Assembly: GCA_029582155.1 (NCBI GenBank)
Contig: CM055898.1
Span: 24,806,839 to 24,870,838, forward strand
DNA: 64,000 bases
From: Panopea generosa
Taxonomy: Eukaryota > Mollusca > Bivalvia > Adapedonta > Hiatellidae
Direction of reading: 5' to 3'
The stretch's first letter is position 1. The number at the start of each line of letters is the position of its first letter. A program made the translations under genes and the position numbers. Positions 35,986-48,152 of this stretch are shown piece after piece. The notes below the pieces were generated by a model, which was given only the letters and a program-made list of their open reading frames with translations, searched no databases and had not been told where the DNA came from.

Positions 35986-36300
35986 TAATTCCAAAATCTT
36001 CAAACGATAATCTCAAATCTGAGATTTTTCTCGAATGTTGATCTCCAATTGTTTCATATCGATATGAACGTTTTGCGACGTTGATGTCAGATTTGAACTT
36101 ATTTTTTGATGTTATTATTCGATCTGAAATTTTTTTAAATATGGATCTTCGATCGAAACTTCTATATCTGAAAGTCAATATTCGAACTGATCGTTGAAAA
36201 TTCAGCTCCGACCAAGACATTTTAAATTTGTTCTCCGTTCTGACCATTATAAATGACGCTTTTACGAATCGCAGACATGGAACTGTATTCAAATCCAACT
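35986..36300 (-). repeat. Fossil-like degenerate satellite monomers
   Basis: Repeated weak matches to the right-arm satellite: CGAATGTTGATCTCCAATTG, GTTGATGTCAGATTTGAAC, ATGGATCTTCGATCGAAAC, and TCTCAAATCTGAGATTT. Spacing is irregular (about 50-70 bp) and identity to the modern monomer far lower than between arm monomers. They sit at the inner edge of the right arm, where old units escaping homogenisation would be expected. The 131-codon minus-strand frame across them is treated as spurious. Confidence 0.5.
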
Positions 36301-36394
36301 TCTAACAATTACTGTGAATGCTGATGTACTATTGTAGAACTATGTATACAATATCACATGTCGAACTACTACATTAACATTTTAATATTGATTA

Positions 36395-36447
36395 AAGGTA
36401 AATGTTGATTTACGATCTCAAACCTGGCTTGTTTTTCTAATTACGAC

Positions 36448-36452
<5 letters not shown>
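36395..36452 (-). repeat. Single diverged satellite monomer inside the (GT)n tract
   Basis: AATGTTGATTTACGATCTCAAACCTGGC is one diverged right-arm monomer isolated from the array by the (GT)n tract. It shows that the microsatellite arose within the satellite arm. Confidence 0.6.
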
Positions 36453-36495
<43 letters not shown>

Positions 36496-36502
36496 TGGTG
36501 AT

Positions 36503-36536
<34 letters not shown>

Positions 36537-36541
36537 GGGGG
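36450..36541. repeat. (GT)n microsatellite at the inner edge of the right arm
   Basis: About 40 GT dinucleotides interrupted once by GGTGGTGATGG and ending in G8. Confidence 0.95.
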
Positions 36542-39500
36542 TTAATGTCAATCTACGATCTCAGTCCTGGGTCGTTATTCAAATTCCGACTTTTATTTTG
36601 AATGTTGATCTACGATCTCAGACCTGGGTCTGTATTCAACTTCTGTATGTCTTTTAACATTAATTTTGAATGTTGGTCTACGATCTCAGACCTGGGTCTG
36701 CATTCAAGTTAAATCCGTCTTTTAACTTTTATTTTGAATGTCGATCTACGATGTCAGACCTGGATCTGCATTCAAATTTTGTCCGTCTTTTCTCTTTTAT
36801 TTTGAATGTCGATCTACGATGTCAGACATGGATCTGCATTCAAATTTTGTACGTCTTTTCTCTTTTATTTTGAATGTTGATCTACGATCTCAGACCTGGG
36901 TCTGTATTCAAATTTTGTCCGTCTTTTAACTTTTATTTTGAATGTTGATCTACGATCTTAGACCTTGGTCTGCATTCAAATTTTGTCCGTGTTTTTAATT
37001 TTATTTTGAATGTCGATCTACGATTGCAGACCTGGGTCGGTATTCAAATTCCGACTTTAATTTTGAATGTTGATCTACGATCTCAGACCTGGGTCTGTAT
37101 TCAAGTTCTGTACGTCTTTTAACTTTTATTTTGAATGTTGATCTACGATCTCAGACCTGGGTCTGTATTCAAGTTTTGTCCGTATTTTAGATTTTATTTT
37201 GAATGTCGATCTACGATCTCAGACCTGGATCTGCATTCAAATTTTGTCCGTGTTTTTAATTTTATTTTGAATGTCGATCTACGATTGCAGACCTGGGTCG
37301 GTATTCAAATTCCGACTTTTATTTTGAATGTTGATCTACGATCTCAGACCTGGGTCTGTATTCAAGTTCTGTCCGTCTTTTAACTTTTATTTTGAATGTC
37401 GATCTACGATCTCAGACCTGGATCTGCATTCAAATTTTGTCCGTATTTCTAATTTTATTTTGAATGTTGATCTACGATTGCAGACCTGGGTCGGTATTCA
37501 AATTCCGACTTTTATTTTGAATGTTGATCTACGATCTCAGACCTGGGTCGGTATTCAAGTTCTGTCCGTCTTTTAACTTTTATTTTGAATGTTGATCTAC
37601 GATGTCAGACCTGGATCTGCATTCACATTTTGTACGTATTTTTAATTTTATTTTGAATGTCGATCTACGATTGCAGACCTGGGTCTGTATTCAAGTTTTG
37701 TCCGTCTTTTAACTTTTATTTTGAATGTCGATCTACGATGTCAGACCTGGATCTGCATTCAAATTTTGTCCGTATTTTTAATTTTATTTTGAATGTTGAT
37801 CTACGATTGCAGATCTGGGTCGGTATTCAAATTCCGACTTTTATTTTGAATGTTGATCTACGATCTCAGACCTGGGTCTGTATTCAATTTCTGTCCGTCT
37901 TTTAACTTTTATTTTGAATGTTGATCTACGATGTCAGACCTGGATCTGCATTCAAGTTAACTCCTTCTTTTCTCTTTTATTTTGAATGTCGATCTACGAT
38001 TGCAGACCTGGGTCTGTATTCAAGTTTCGTCCGTATTTTAGATTTTATTTTGAATGTCGATCTACGATCTCAGACCTGGATCTGCATTCAAATTTTGTCC
38101 GTATTTTTAATTTTATTTTGAATGTCGATCTACGATTGCAGACCTGGGTCGGTATTCAAATTCCGACTTTTATTTTGAATGTTGATCTACGATCTCAGAC
38201 CTGGATCTGTATTCAAGTTCTGTCCGTCTTTTAACTTTTATTTTGAATGTTGATCTACGATGTCAGACCTGGATCTGCATTCAAGTTAACTCCATCTTTT
38301 CTCTTTTATTTTGAATGTCGATCTACGATTGCAGACCTGGGTCTGTATTCAAGTTTTGTCCGTATTTTAGATTTTATTTTGAATGTCGATCTACGATCTC
38401 AGACCTGGATCTGCATTCAAATTTTGTCCGTAGTTTTAATTTTATTTTGAATGTCGATCTACGATTGCAGACCTGGGTCGGTATTCAAATTCCGACTTTT
38501 ATTTTGAATGTTGATCTACGATCTCAGACCTGGGTCTGTATTCAAGTTCTGTCCGTCTTTTAACTTTTATTTTGAATGTTGATCTACGATGTCAGACCTG
38601 GATCTGCATTCAAATTTTGTCCGTATTTTTAATTTTATTTTGAATGTCGATCTACGATTGCAGACCTGGGTCGGTATTCAAATTCCGACTTTTATTTTGA
38701 ATGTTGATCTACGATCTCAGACCTGGATCTGCATTTAAGTTAACTCCGTCTTTTAACTTTTATTTTGAATGTCGATCTACGATTGCAGACCTAGGTCTGT
38801 ATTCAAGTTCTGTCCGTCTTTTAACTTTTATTTTGAATGTTGATCTACGATGTCAGACCTGGATCTGCATTCAAGTTAACTCCGTCTTTTAACTTTTATT
38901 TTGAATGTCGATCTACGATTGCAGACCTGGGTCTGTATTCAAGTTTTGTCCGTCTTTTAACTTTTATTTTGAATGTCGATCTACGATGTCAGACCTGGAT
39001 CTGCATTCAAATTTTGTCCGTATTTTTAATTTTATTTTGAATGTTGATCTACGATTGCAGATCTGGGTCGGTATTCAAGTTCTGTCCGTCTTTTATTTTG
39101 AATGTTGATCTACAATCTCAGACCTGGGTCTGTATTCAAGTTCTGTCCGTCTTTTAACTTTTATTTTGAATGTTGATCTACGATGTCAGACCTGGATCTG
39201 CATTTAAGATAACTCCTTCTTTTCTCTTTTATTTTGAATGTCGATCTACGATTGCAGACCTGGGTCTGTATTCAAGTTTTGTCCGTATTTTAGATTTTAT
39301 TTTGAATGTCGATCTACGATCTCAGACCTGGATCTGCATTCAGATTTTGTCCGTATTTTTAATTTTATTTTGAATGTCGATCTACGATTGCAGACCTAGG
39401 TCGGTATTCAAATTCCGACTTTTATTTTGAATGTTGATCTACGATCTCAGACCTGGATCTGTATTCAAGTTCTGTCCGTCTTTTAACTTTTATTTTGAAT

Positions 39501-40788
39501 GTTGATCTACGATGTCAGACCTGGATCTGCATTCAAGTTAACTCCGTCTTTTCTCTTTTATTTTGAATGTCGATCTACGATTGCAGACCTGGGTCTGTAT
39601 TCAAGTTTTGTCCGTATTTTAGATTTTATTTTGAATGTCGATCTACGATCTCAGACCTGGATCTGCATTCAAATTTTGTCCGTATTTTTAATTTTATTTT
39701 GAATGTCGATCTACGATTGCAGACCTGGGTCGGTATTCAAATTCCGATTTTTATTTTGAATATTGATCTACGATCTCAGACCTGGATCTTTATTCAAGTT
39801 CTGTCCGTCTTTTAACTTTTATTTTGAATGTTGATCTACGATGTCAGACCTGGATCTGCATTCAAGTTAACTCCGTCTTTTCTCTTTTATTTTGAATGTC
39901 GATCTACGATTGCAGACCTGGGTCTGTATTCAAGTTTTGTCCGTATTTTAGATTTTATTTTGAATGTCGATCTACGATCTCAGACCTGGATCTGCATTGA
40001 AATTTTGTCCGTATTTTTAATTTTATTTTTGAATGTCGATCTACGAATGCAGACCTGGGTCGGTATTCAAATTCCGACTTTTATTTTGAATGTTGATCTA
40101 CGATCTCAGACCTGGATCTGTATTCAAGTTCTGTCCGTCTTTTAACTTTTATTTTGAATGTTGATCTACGATGTCAGACCTGGATCTGCATTCAAGTTAA
40201 CTCCTTCTTTTCTCTTTTATTTTGAATGTCGATCTACGATTGCAGACCTGGGTCTGTATTCAAGTTTTGTCCGTATTTTAGATTTTATTTTGAATGTCGA
40301 TCTACGATCTCAGACCTGGATCTGCATTCAAATTTTGTCCGTATTTTTAATTTTATTTTGAATGTCGATCTACGATTGCAGACCTGGGTCGGTATTCAAA
40401 TTCCGACTTTTATTTTGAATGTTGATCTACGATCTCAGACCTGGATCTGTATTCAAGTTCTGTCCGTCTTTTAACTTTTATTTTGAATGTTGATCTACGA
40501 TGTCAGACCTGGATATGCATTCAAGTTAACTCCTTCTTTTCTCTTTTATTTTGAATGTCGATCTACGATGTCAGACCTGGATATGCATTCAAGTTAACTC
40601 CGTCTTTTCTCTTTTATTTTGAATGTTGATCTACGATCTCAGACCTGGGGCTGTATTCAAATTCCGACTTTTATTTTGAATGTTGATCTACGATCTCAGA
40701 CCTGGGTCTGTATTCAATTTCTGTCCGTATTTTAGATTTTATTTTGAATGTCGATCTACGATTGCAGACCTGGGTCGTTATTCAAATT
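36542..40788 (-). repeat. Right satellite arm, inverted copy of the 329-bp higher-order repeat
   Basis: Same five monomer types as the left arm but in reverse complement (CAGACCTGG, GATCTACGAT, TTTTATTTTGAATGT). The 329-bp period is clear at 37,918/38,247 and 39,170/39,499/39,828. The inner ~1.2 kb (36.54-37.7 kb) is less regular, with monomers such as TGTACGTC variants. Repetitive 60-105 codon frames are artefacts, now on the plus strand because the array is inverted. Confidence 0.95.
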
Positions 40789-40847
40789 TGGATCTGTATT
40801 GAATGTTGATCTCCGATTGCCGATCTCATAGCCAACTTCACGCAACT

Positions 40848-40856
40848 AGAAAATTT
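40848..40856. repeat. Right 9-bp target-site duplication AGAAAATTT
   Basis: Directly follows the right terminus; identical to 27,987-27,995. The next three bases (AGT) also match the element's first bases by chance, so a longer direct repeat is apparent, but the symmetric termini set the duplication at 9 bp. Confidence 0.88.
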
Positions 40857-41745
40857 AGTAATATATTGCGACGTCAGTATACCTTTAAACTAATGCTTTT
40901 AAAAAAATGGCGATACAATGAAACATATTTTAAGAATCAAAATAAAACTAGAGCGGGCTATGTCACTTTCAGGAGATGAAAATCCGAGAAGAAGAGAGAA
41001 AAGAAGAATGGGTGAGTGACAAATAACAATGTTTGTACATTGTTCTAATTGTAGTAAACTTGATCTTGATCCCTTTCTCTCTAAACCTCGACCCCCTATC
41101 CCCCAAACAAAATGATTTTTTTTCCTGACAATCATAACTCAAGATACCGCTATTACTAAGATAGACTTATTTTATTTGTAGCATCAATGATCTCGATATA
41201 ATATAAACTGCAGTATTACACAAAAGTACACCAGTATTGTTTTCTTCTATATTTTGATATCATTTAGATAAAAGTTTTTGTGTAAGTTCGATAATTACGG
41301 ATCAGGACAGACGGACGGACGGACGTTCTCATGAATTAGTATTTAAGTGGCTTCTTAGCGCCCATCTCATTACTTTTGTGGCTAAAATTTTAACCACACA
41401 AAACAATATAAGCCACATAAAAGTTGTTGTTTTTAGAAGAGACTTTGTACAGGCTATAAATAGCTTTATTCTCAACTCCGTTGTTATATATCGCTGTATA
41501 TCGAATATATGTATATGTTATATGTTGATAAAAAATAAATATTGTTTAAACCAAAAAATGTTTTTAAGTGTCCAGAAACATCTACACATTTTTTCAACTG
41601 GTTTTCAATCGTCCAAAAATATTTCTAACCCTAAACCCTAGACACTTAACTACCCATTCGTGTGTGCGGGGCGGACGAACATGGGTAACATTATACGCCC
41701 CCATTTCATAGCAGGGGTTAGTAAATTTCTAGTTGAAAAAAATGT
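40857..41745. other. No gene; short GGAC repeat
   Basis: GACGGACGGACGGACG at about 41,308-41,324 is the only simple repeat. No exon or RNA gene was supported. Confidence 0.4.
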
Positions 41746-41749
41746 TACG

Positions 41750-42415
41750 CTTAGTGAGCCCGTTTTATTTATCAATTACGCTTAGTGTAACAATAGGCTC
41801 GCAACCATAACCCTAAGTGTAACCATGGGGTCGCAACCGTAACCCTTAGTGTAACCATGGGGTCGCAACCATAACCCTTAGTGTAACCATAGGGTCACAA
41901 CCGTAGCCCTTAGTGTAACCATGGGGTCGCAACCGTAACCCTTAGTGTAACCATGGGGTCGCAACCGTAACCCTTAGTGTAACCATGGGATCGCAACCGT
42001 AACCTTAGTGTAACAATAGGGTCGCAACCGTAACCCTTAGTGTAACCATAGGGTCGCAACCGTAATCCTTAGTGTAACAATAGGGTCGCAACAGTAACCC
42101 TAAGTGTAATCATAGGGTCGCAACCGTATCCCTTAGTGTAACAATAGGTTCGCAACCGTAACCCTTAGTGTAACCATAGGGTCGCAACTGTAACCCTTAG
42201 TGTAACCATAGGGTCGCAACCGTAACCCTTAGTGTAACCATAGGGTCGCAACCATAACCCTTAGTGTAACAATAGGGTCGCAACCGTAACCCTTAGTGTA
42301 ACAAAACCCATTTTGACACCGCAACCCTTATGTAACAAAGACTGATTTTGTTACACTAAAGGTTGCGGTGGCAATTGTCATACTATGGTTTTTGTTACAC
42401 TAAGGGTTACCAGAG
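41750..42415. repeat. 32-bp minisatellite with CCCTTAGTGTAAC
   Basis: About 17 units of CCGTAACCCTTAGTGTAACC followed by ATAGGGTCGCAA. The last two units (42,340-42,410) flip to TTGTTACACTAAGGGTT, giving a hairpin end like the 27.5-kb locus. ACCCTTAGTG differs from telomeric repeats and should not be read as telomere. Confidence 0.92.
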
Positions 42416-43079
42416 GGCTTACACCTATAGCAATATCTTAACATGCATAATACAACTAACCAGGGATTTTTTAGCGGAATGTGCATTCCTATTTTAACGC
42501 TTGGGGTGCTGGAAAACATACGTGACAGTCTCGCTTAAATAAAACATTGTTGTTTAAATTGTTTTTTTTTGACTAGTTGATAACATTGTGTCGTGAAAGT
42601 GTTCACGGTAATAAAGCTATCTATCAGATAACATGTGTGACGACAATTATCGCCGAAAGGGGATTCCTTCTCTTATATAACTTGTATTATCAGATAAGAA
42701 ATCGGGAACGACTTTCTGCACATCGTTAAGCTAGTCTGGCCTTAGATAAACTATATATGGTTGCCAGGTAAGCTTAAAATCTAATTGCGTTTTCTTCTTT
42801 AATTATTTTATCACTGTATTATGTTCGTTTCAGTTTATTGCTATATATGTTTTATGATATGCGTAATTATGTACACGCGATTAATGCTACAAGTTGTGGA
42901 TACCGGTAATGAAAAAGACCCGGTGTGGTTCCAGGATGCACTCTGCTGCTGGGCTCCGGTCCTTAATTATAAAACCACAATAACCAATATAAACGAACAG
43001 TTTGTGTAGACTAGCAATGTCAGTCGCATTGAACATAATACTTTTGTAGTTTAGAAATGCAAGCAACGCAGACGATCAG
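42416..43079. other. No supported feature
   Basis: Includes a 62-codon plus-strand frame at 42,821-43,009 with a hydrophobic start but no recognisable domain. No splice or promoter evidence supports it. Confidence 0.4.
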
Positions 43080-45005
43080 TCTTTTTTTTACTAACATTCA
43101 AGTAATATAACGATCCATGATTTACTAACATTCCAGTAATATAACGATCCATGATTTACTAACATTCAAAAAATATAACTATATATGATTTGATTAAATT
43201 CAAGTAATATAACTATCCATGATTAATAACATTCAAGCAATATATATCTATCCATGATTTAATTACATTCCAGTAATATAACGATCCATGATTTACTAAC
43301 ATTCAAAAAATATAACTATATATGATTTGATTAAATTCAAGTAATATAACTATCCATGATTTACAAACATTCAAGTAATATAACTTTCCATGATTAACTC
43401 ACATTCATAATGTATAGCTATCCATAATTTACTAACATTCGAGTAATATAACTATCCATGATTAAATAACATTCAAGAAATATAACTATCCATGATTGAT
43501 TAACATTCAAGTTATATTACTCTCCATGATTTACTAACATTCGAGGTATGTACCTATCCATTATTTACTAACATTCAAGTTATATAACTATTAATGATTT
43601 ACTAACATTCAAGTAATATTATCATCCATGATTAACTAACATTCGAGTAATACAATTATCCATGATTTACTTACATTCAAGTAATATAACTATTCATGGT
43701 TTTCTAACATTCAAGTAATATAACTATCAATGATTTACTAACATTCAAGCAAAATAACTATCCATGCTTTACTAACATTCAAGTAATATAATCATTCATG
43801 ATTGACTAACATTCAAGTAATATAACTATACATGATTGACTAACATTCAAGTAATATAACTATCCATCATTTACTGACATTCAAGTAATATACTTATCCA
43901 TGATTTACTTACATTCAAGTAATAAAATTATCCATGATTTAATAACATTCAAGTAATATAACTTTCCATGATTTATTGAAATTCAAGTAATATAACTACC
44001 CATGATTTACTTACATTCAAGAAATATAACTACCCATGATTTATTGACATTCAAGCAATACAACTACCCATGATTTACTTACATTCAAGTAATATAACTA
44101 TCCATGATTTATTGACATTCAAGTAATATAACTACCCATTATTTACTAACATTCAAGTTATATAACTACCCGTGATTTACTTACATTTATGTTATATATC
44201 TATCCATAATTTACTTACATTCAAGCAATATAACTGCCCATAATTGACTTACATTCAAGCAAAATAACTACCCACGATTTACTAACATTCAAGCAATATC
44301 ACTACACATGATTTACAAACATTCAAGTAATATAACTACCTTTGAATTACTAAAATTCAAGCAATATATATCAATTTATATAACTCCAATGATTGACTTT
44401 CTTTTAAGTAATATAACTACCAATGATTAACTAACATTCAAGCAATATAACTACCGGCGATTTACTAATATTCAAGCAATATAACTACCCATGTGTGACT
44501 GACATTCAAGAAATATAACTCCCATGATTAACTTTCTTTTAAGTAACATAATTACCCATGATTGACTAACATTCAAGTTATATAACTATCCATGATTGGC
44601 TGATATTCAAGTAATGTATCTACCCATGATTTACTTACATTCAAGCAATACAACTACCGATGATTGACTCACATTCAAGAAATATATCTACCAATAATTT
44701 ACTTATATTCAAGTAATATAACAACTACCGATGATTAACTTATATTCAAGTAATAAAACTACCAATGATTAACTAACATTCAAGCAATATAACTACCCAT
44801 GTGTGACTGACATTCAAGTAATATAACTACCCATGTGTGACTGACATTCAAGTAATATAACTACCCATGTGTGACTGACATTCAAGTTATATAACTACCC
44901 ATGTGTGACTGACATTCAAGCAATATAACTACCCATAATTGTCTTACATTCAAGTAATATAACTACCCATGATTTACTTACATTCAAATAGTATAACTAC
45001 CTATG
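43080..45005. repeat. 34-bp minisatellite
   Basis: About 56 units of ACATTCAAGTAATATAACTA followed by TCCATGATTTACTA. Subtypes drift along the array: TATCCATGATT dominates early, TACCCATGATTTACTT later, and a CCCATGTGTGACTG subtype is locally amplified at about 44,790-44,930. Confidence 0.94.
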
Positions 45006-46401
45006 AACGTCAGACATAACTAGGGAAACAATAACTCCAATGCGTTGTTTTAAATATGTTTATTTAACATATATTGTAAGGCAGGCTGGTGTTAATTTGA
45101 TATTATTGTTTTGTCTTTCGATTTTCAAAATTGAAATTAGCACTAATCTTTCTAATTCTCCAATATTAAAGTTGCACATAACGAATATTTAACTAAATTC
45201 TTAATGAAACGACATAGATCTATAACTGAATAAAGAATTCGAATCTTGAATTTATTGAAGAAAAGATTATAAGATTTTGCATAAACTAGTAAGGACACAC
45301 TTGTTAGTTTTTAAACTATCATATATATGAGAAAACAACTGTTTAGAAATACAAAGCAATACCAATTAATAATTACATATTGTCGATTGGAATAATAATC
45401 ATAACCCCAGCCCTGAGTATTAATCTAATGGAAACGATGTAATTGTTAATTGTTTTTCATCCTTAATAAAGATCCATTAGGTCGAACAAGGAATTATATA
45501 GAAAAAGAAAGACAACTGACTGATATTGTGTGAACGCTCGCGTATTCACGCAAAATCTCGCAATATCTCGTTGTTAATTATCTTAAATTCTATCTATCTC
45601 AGGAATACAAATCAAAATGCTTACAATGCACAATGAAATTGTCATCAAAACAATACCATTCTTAGAAATTTGTGTTAACAATTATTGAAGTACTTGTGAT
45701 TACAAAATTTGTATACTGCAGCTAAAATAACGAAAATTACGATAAATTTGCCTTCAAACCTCCGGCAATATCTTTAATTAAAGAGCACATGTTTAAACAT
45801 CTAAGATTACATACAACTTACAGTTTATGTACAAGAAATCAATTATGAGTTATGAATGAATAATTTGCAAATTTTTAAGCATTCGTGTGCTGTTTCATCA
45901 ACATTTAGTCAGGAGATGCAAGTTTCCTGTCGTTGTATACAAGTCTTTGGGTCGAGTTATTGGAAACAAATACATGTAAATATTTTATGTACTTCCCTGC
46001 TGAGGAAAATATTTTATGATACATAGCAAAAGTATCTTTTTTTCTGTCATACGGATGATTATAGTCCATACTGTATATGGTGTTTTCAATTCATTTTTAT
46101 ATCATGTACAGTAGAAGCCACTTATCTGATCCAAGGTCGAATTCCCATTTCGATGTATGTACATGTATGGTATATGATGTTGAACAACTGTTAGCTCGAA
46201 CATCCCTTAACTCGAACTACTTTGTCCAGTCCCATCAGGTTTGAGCCATCAAAGTCCTACTGTGGATACAAAATCTTTAAATGAAAATTTACCAACATTG
46301 TAGCGTATCTGCCCGTATCTACCTGTTTACCATCATTATTATGTTGGAACGATTAGACCACTCTTAATATTATCTCATGAATATTAAGAGATTTTCCAGA
46401 G
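45006..46401. other. No supported feature
   Basis: 1.4 kb of AT-rich DNA without recognised genes, tandem repeats or element ends. Confidence 0.4.
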
Positions 46402-46418
46402 CGAGGCCGGGTGAGCAA
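46402..46418 (+). promoter_or_regulatory. Shared leader motif, plus-strand copy
   Basis: CGAGGCCGGGTGAGCAA is followed 24 bases later by ATGGCTACT. The same motif, inverted, lies at 49,114-49,130, also just upstream of an ATGGCTACT. It could be a 5' leader common to both remnants or part of a terminal inverted repeat. Confidence 0.45.
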
Positions 46419-46442
46419 GCTGCTTGTTTACATCTCCCAAGC

Positions 46443-47620
46443 ATGGCTACTTACAGTGCTAGAGGTTTATCACTATTTCCACATATTGCGTTCTCTTTTG
46501 TTGAAGATCATATTAATGAAACAAAAATGTCATCTGGAACGTATTTATAGGAAGAGAATCCAACTATTTTAGTCAAAACTATATAGGTGAGTTAATTTTT
46601 ACTTATTACGTACATACTATAAATCCTCTTATTTCATATAAACAGAAATCTCTGCATACATTTCTATTCAACATCTTGATCTGTAGTATCTATCCCATTA
46701 CGATGCACTTTTTTCTAAATCTTAAGGCCAAACATATTTTCATTTGCTTAATGTGAATTGTTTCCTTTGCTGACAAACACAGTGTATCATCAGTATTGTA
46801 TATAACTTTATCTGAGAAGCAATTAGTTATGTTTGTTTGCAGATCTATATCATTTCCTCGAGAGCTGAGAATTGACCTTTAGATTGTGCTTGTTGGATTT
46901 TGCAGCAATTTGTGGCTATTACCGTATTTGTTCTAATTTCTTGTTTTTGGTTTTAGTTCAATTGAATAATTGCAAGTCGGACGTTTATGGGAAATACTAT
47001 CATTCCAAGTAAAAGAGTGAAACACCAAACAAGATGTTGATATTTTAAAATTTATTTGTTATATCAAGTAAATTGCAACATTTTTTACATAATATTGACA
47101 TCTTTATACATACAAATACCAAATAAATAAGTTTGCTTTATATTTTCAGGTAACATTTTCTTCAGCATGCATTCAAAACATAGAAAAAGCAACATATATG
47201 CAAGTCAAGTGCCTGTAGACACATTGTGGGTAGCCTACGTTACCAGCTTGCTAAGTATAAAATGTTGACATCAAGGGTCCTGTTTGAAGATGTGTCAAAA
47301 TATATTTATCCCAGTCATGACATGAGCCAAGAGGAGTAAGAATAGAAAGGAAAGTTGTAGTTGTGCAACATTTAATATTCAGTGGTCATCGAAGATTTTG
47401 ACATCAACACCCCGTGATTTTAAAATCTACTCTTTACAATCCAGTGTGTGCATGGAGATGGTCTCAACTGGAAATACCATGTTGGTGAGCTGCAGTCATG
47501 CTGATCATACCAGCAATATAGCTTGAGAAAATTGGGAGCATTCCCTATACGTTTTGTCAAGTACAAGAGGGAACTGTTTAGTCATAGCAACAGTTACTTG
47601 AACAAAATTGTGTAATCAGT
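46443..47620 (+). pseudogene. Degraded spliced gene remnant, identity uncertain
   Basis: The first exon candidate, 46,443-46,586, starts ATGGCTACT and encodes M-A-T-Y-S-A-R-G-L-S-L, then F-V-E-D-H-I-N-E-T-K. It has an in-frame stop near 46,551 and ends at a consensus donor, AG|GTGAGT. A candidate acceptor, TATTTTCAG, precedes 47,150. Downstream frames carry weak blocks (Y-M-Q-V-K-C; W-V-A-Y-V-T-S, then C) that faintly resemble SWIM-type zinc-finger regions of YqaJ-containing animal proteins. That resemblance is from memory and weak. Stops and frameshifts make it non-functional. Confidence 0.3.
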
Positions 47621-47814
47621 TTGTTTAACGAAACATCATTTTCTGAATTATTAAAACAGAACTGTATGTGCAACAATCACAACATACTATTAGACGATGA
47701 CAAACGGGTATTCTGGAATCATTAACGTTAACAAAAGCCGAAATCGGAAATTTTGAAACTCAGAACAATCAATTACTACACGTATAATTGGATAAAGTGT
47801 TTTGAATTCTTTGT

Positions 47815-47850
47815 ATTTCATGTTTTGATAGCCACATAGGGATCGAACCT
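47815..47850 (-). other. Isolated box-B-like sequence
   Basis: The minus strand reads TAGGTTCGATCCCTATGTGG, a good tRNA T-arm/B-box match, without a convincing A box upstream. Possibly the remnant of a SINE head. Confidence 0.25.
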
Positions 47851-48152
47851 AATAAAATATATATATATTTACTCGTGTAGCAATTTTCCTATTAACAGTA
47901 GACAATGGACAATTAAATAGCACTGATAAATCATGTTCGGCATGTAGCAGGCCAGCCCTCAATCTACACAAAATCATTGACGATTTGTGAATAAAAAATA
48001 TTGCATGTCTTCGTCCAGCAAGACTAACTGACATATATGAAATAAAACCAGTGTGAAATATAATCAGGTATTTATCATTAGAAATCTATTTACACCAAAA
48101 TTTTCGATGTGTAATTGTTTTTTTGTTTTTTTTGTGTATTTCCACATTCATA

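Larger units (their letters stand above)
27996..40847. mobile_element. Giant 12.85-kb fold-back element with satellite arms
   Basis: The element is defined by inverted termini starting AGTTGCGTGAAGTTGGC (27,996-28,054 versus 40,789-40,847; 58 of 59 bases match) and a perfect 9-bp flanking direct repeat. Inside the termini, satellite monomers follow in the same variant order in both arms for at least two to three units, so the arms are true inverted repeats. Left arm about 5.9 kb, centre about 2.5 kb, right arm about 4.4 kb. Drosophila FB elements share this plan: long inverted arms of short tandem repeats and 9-bp duplications, with FB-NOF linked to the Mutator superfamily. Mutator affinity here is inference, because no transposase is seen. 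It is presumably non-autonomous. Confidence 0.88.

Noticed and set aside
35903..36298. 131-codon minus-strand protein gene
   Set aside because: It overlaps degenerate satellite monomers and a poly-A tract, with no recognisable domain.
28272..40474. Dozens of 60-105 codon frames in the satellite arms
   Set aside because: They recur at the 329-bp period, switch strand exactly where the array inverts, and overlap one another in different frames.
28055..40788. CRISPR array, because of regularly spaced repeats
   Set aside because: There are no unique spacers, the monomers are contiguous, and the context is plainly eukaryotic with LINEs and SINEs.
40848..40859. A 12-bp target duplication (AGAAAATTTAGT)
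   Set aside because: The last three bases coincide with the element's own first bases (AGT); the symmetric termini place the boundary after 9 bp.
41750..42415. Telomere-like repeat suggested by CCCTTA/TTAGGG-like words
   Set aside because: The unit is 32 bp with a GTGTAAC spacer; no consecutive TTAGGG hexamers occur.
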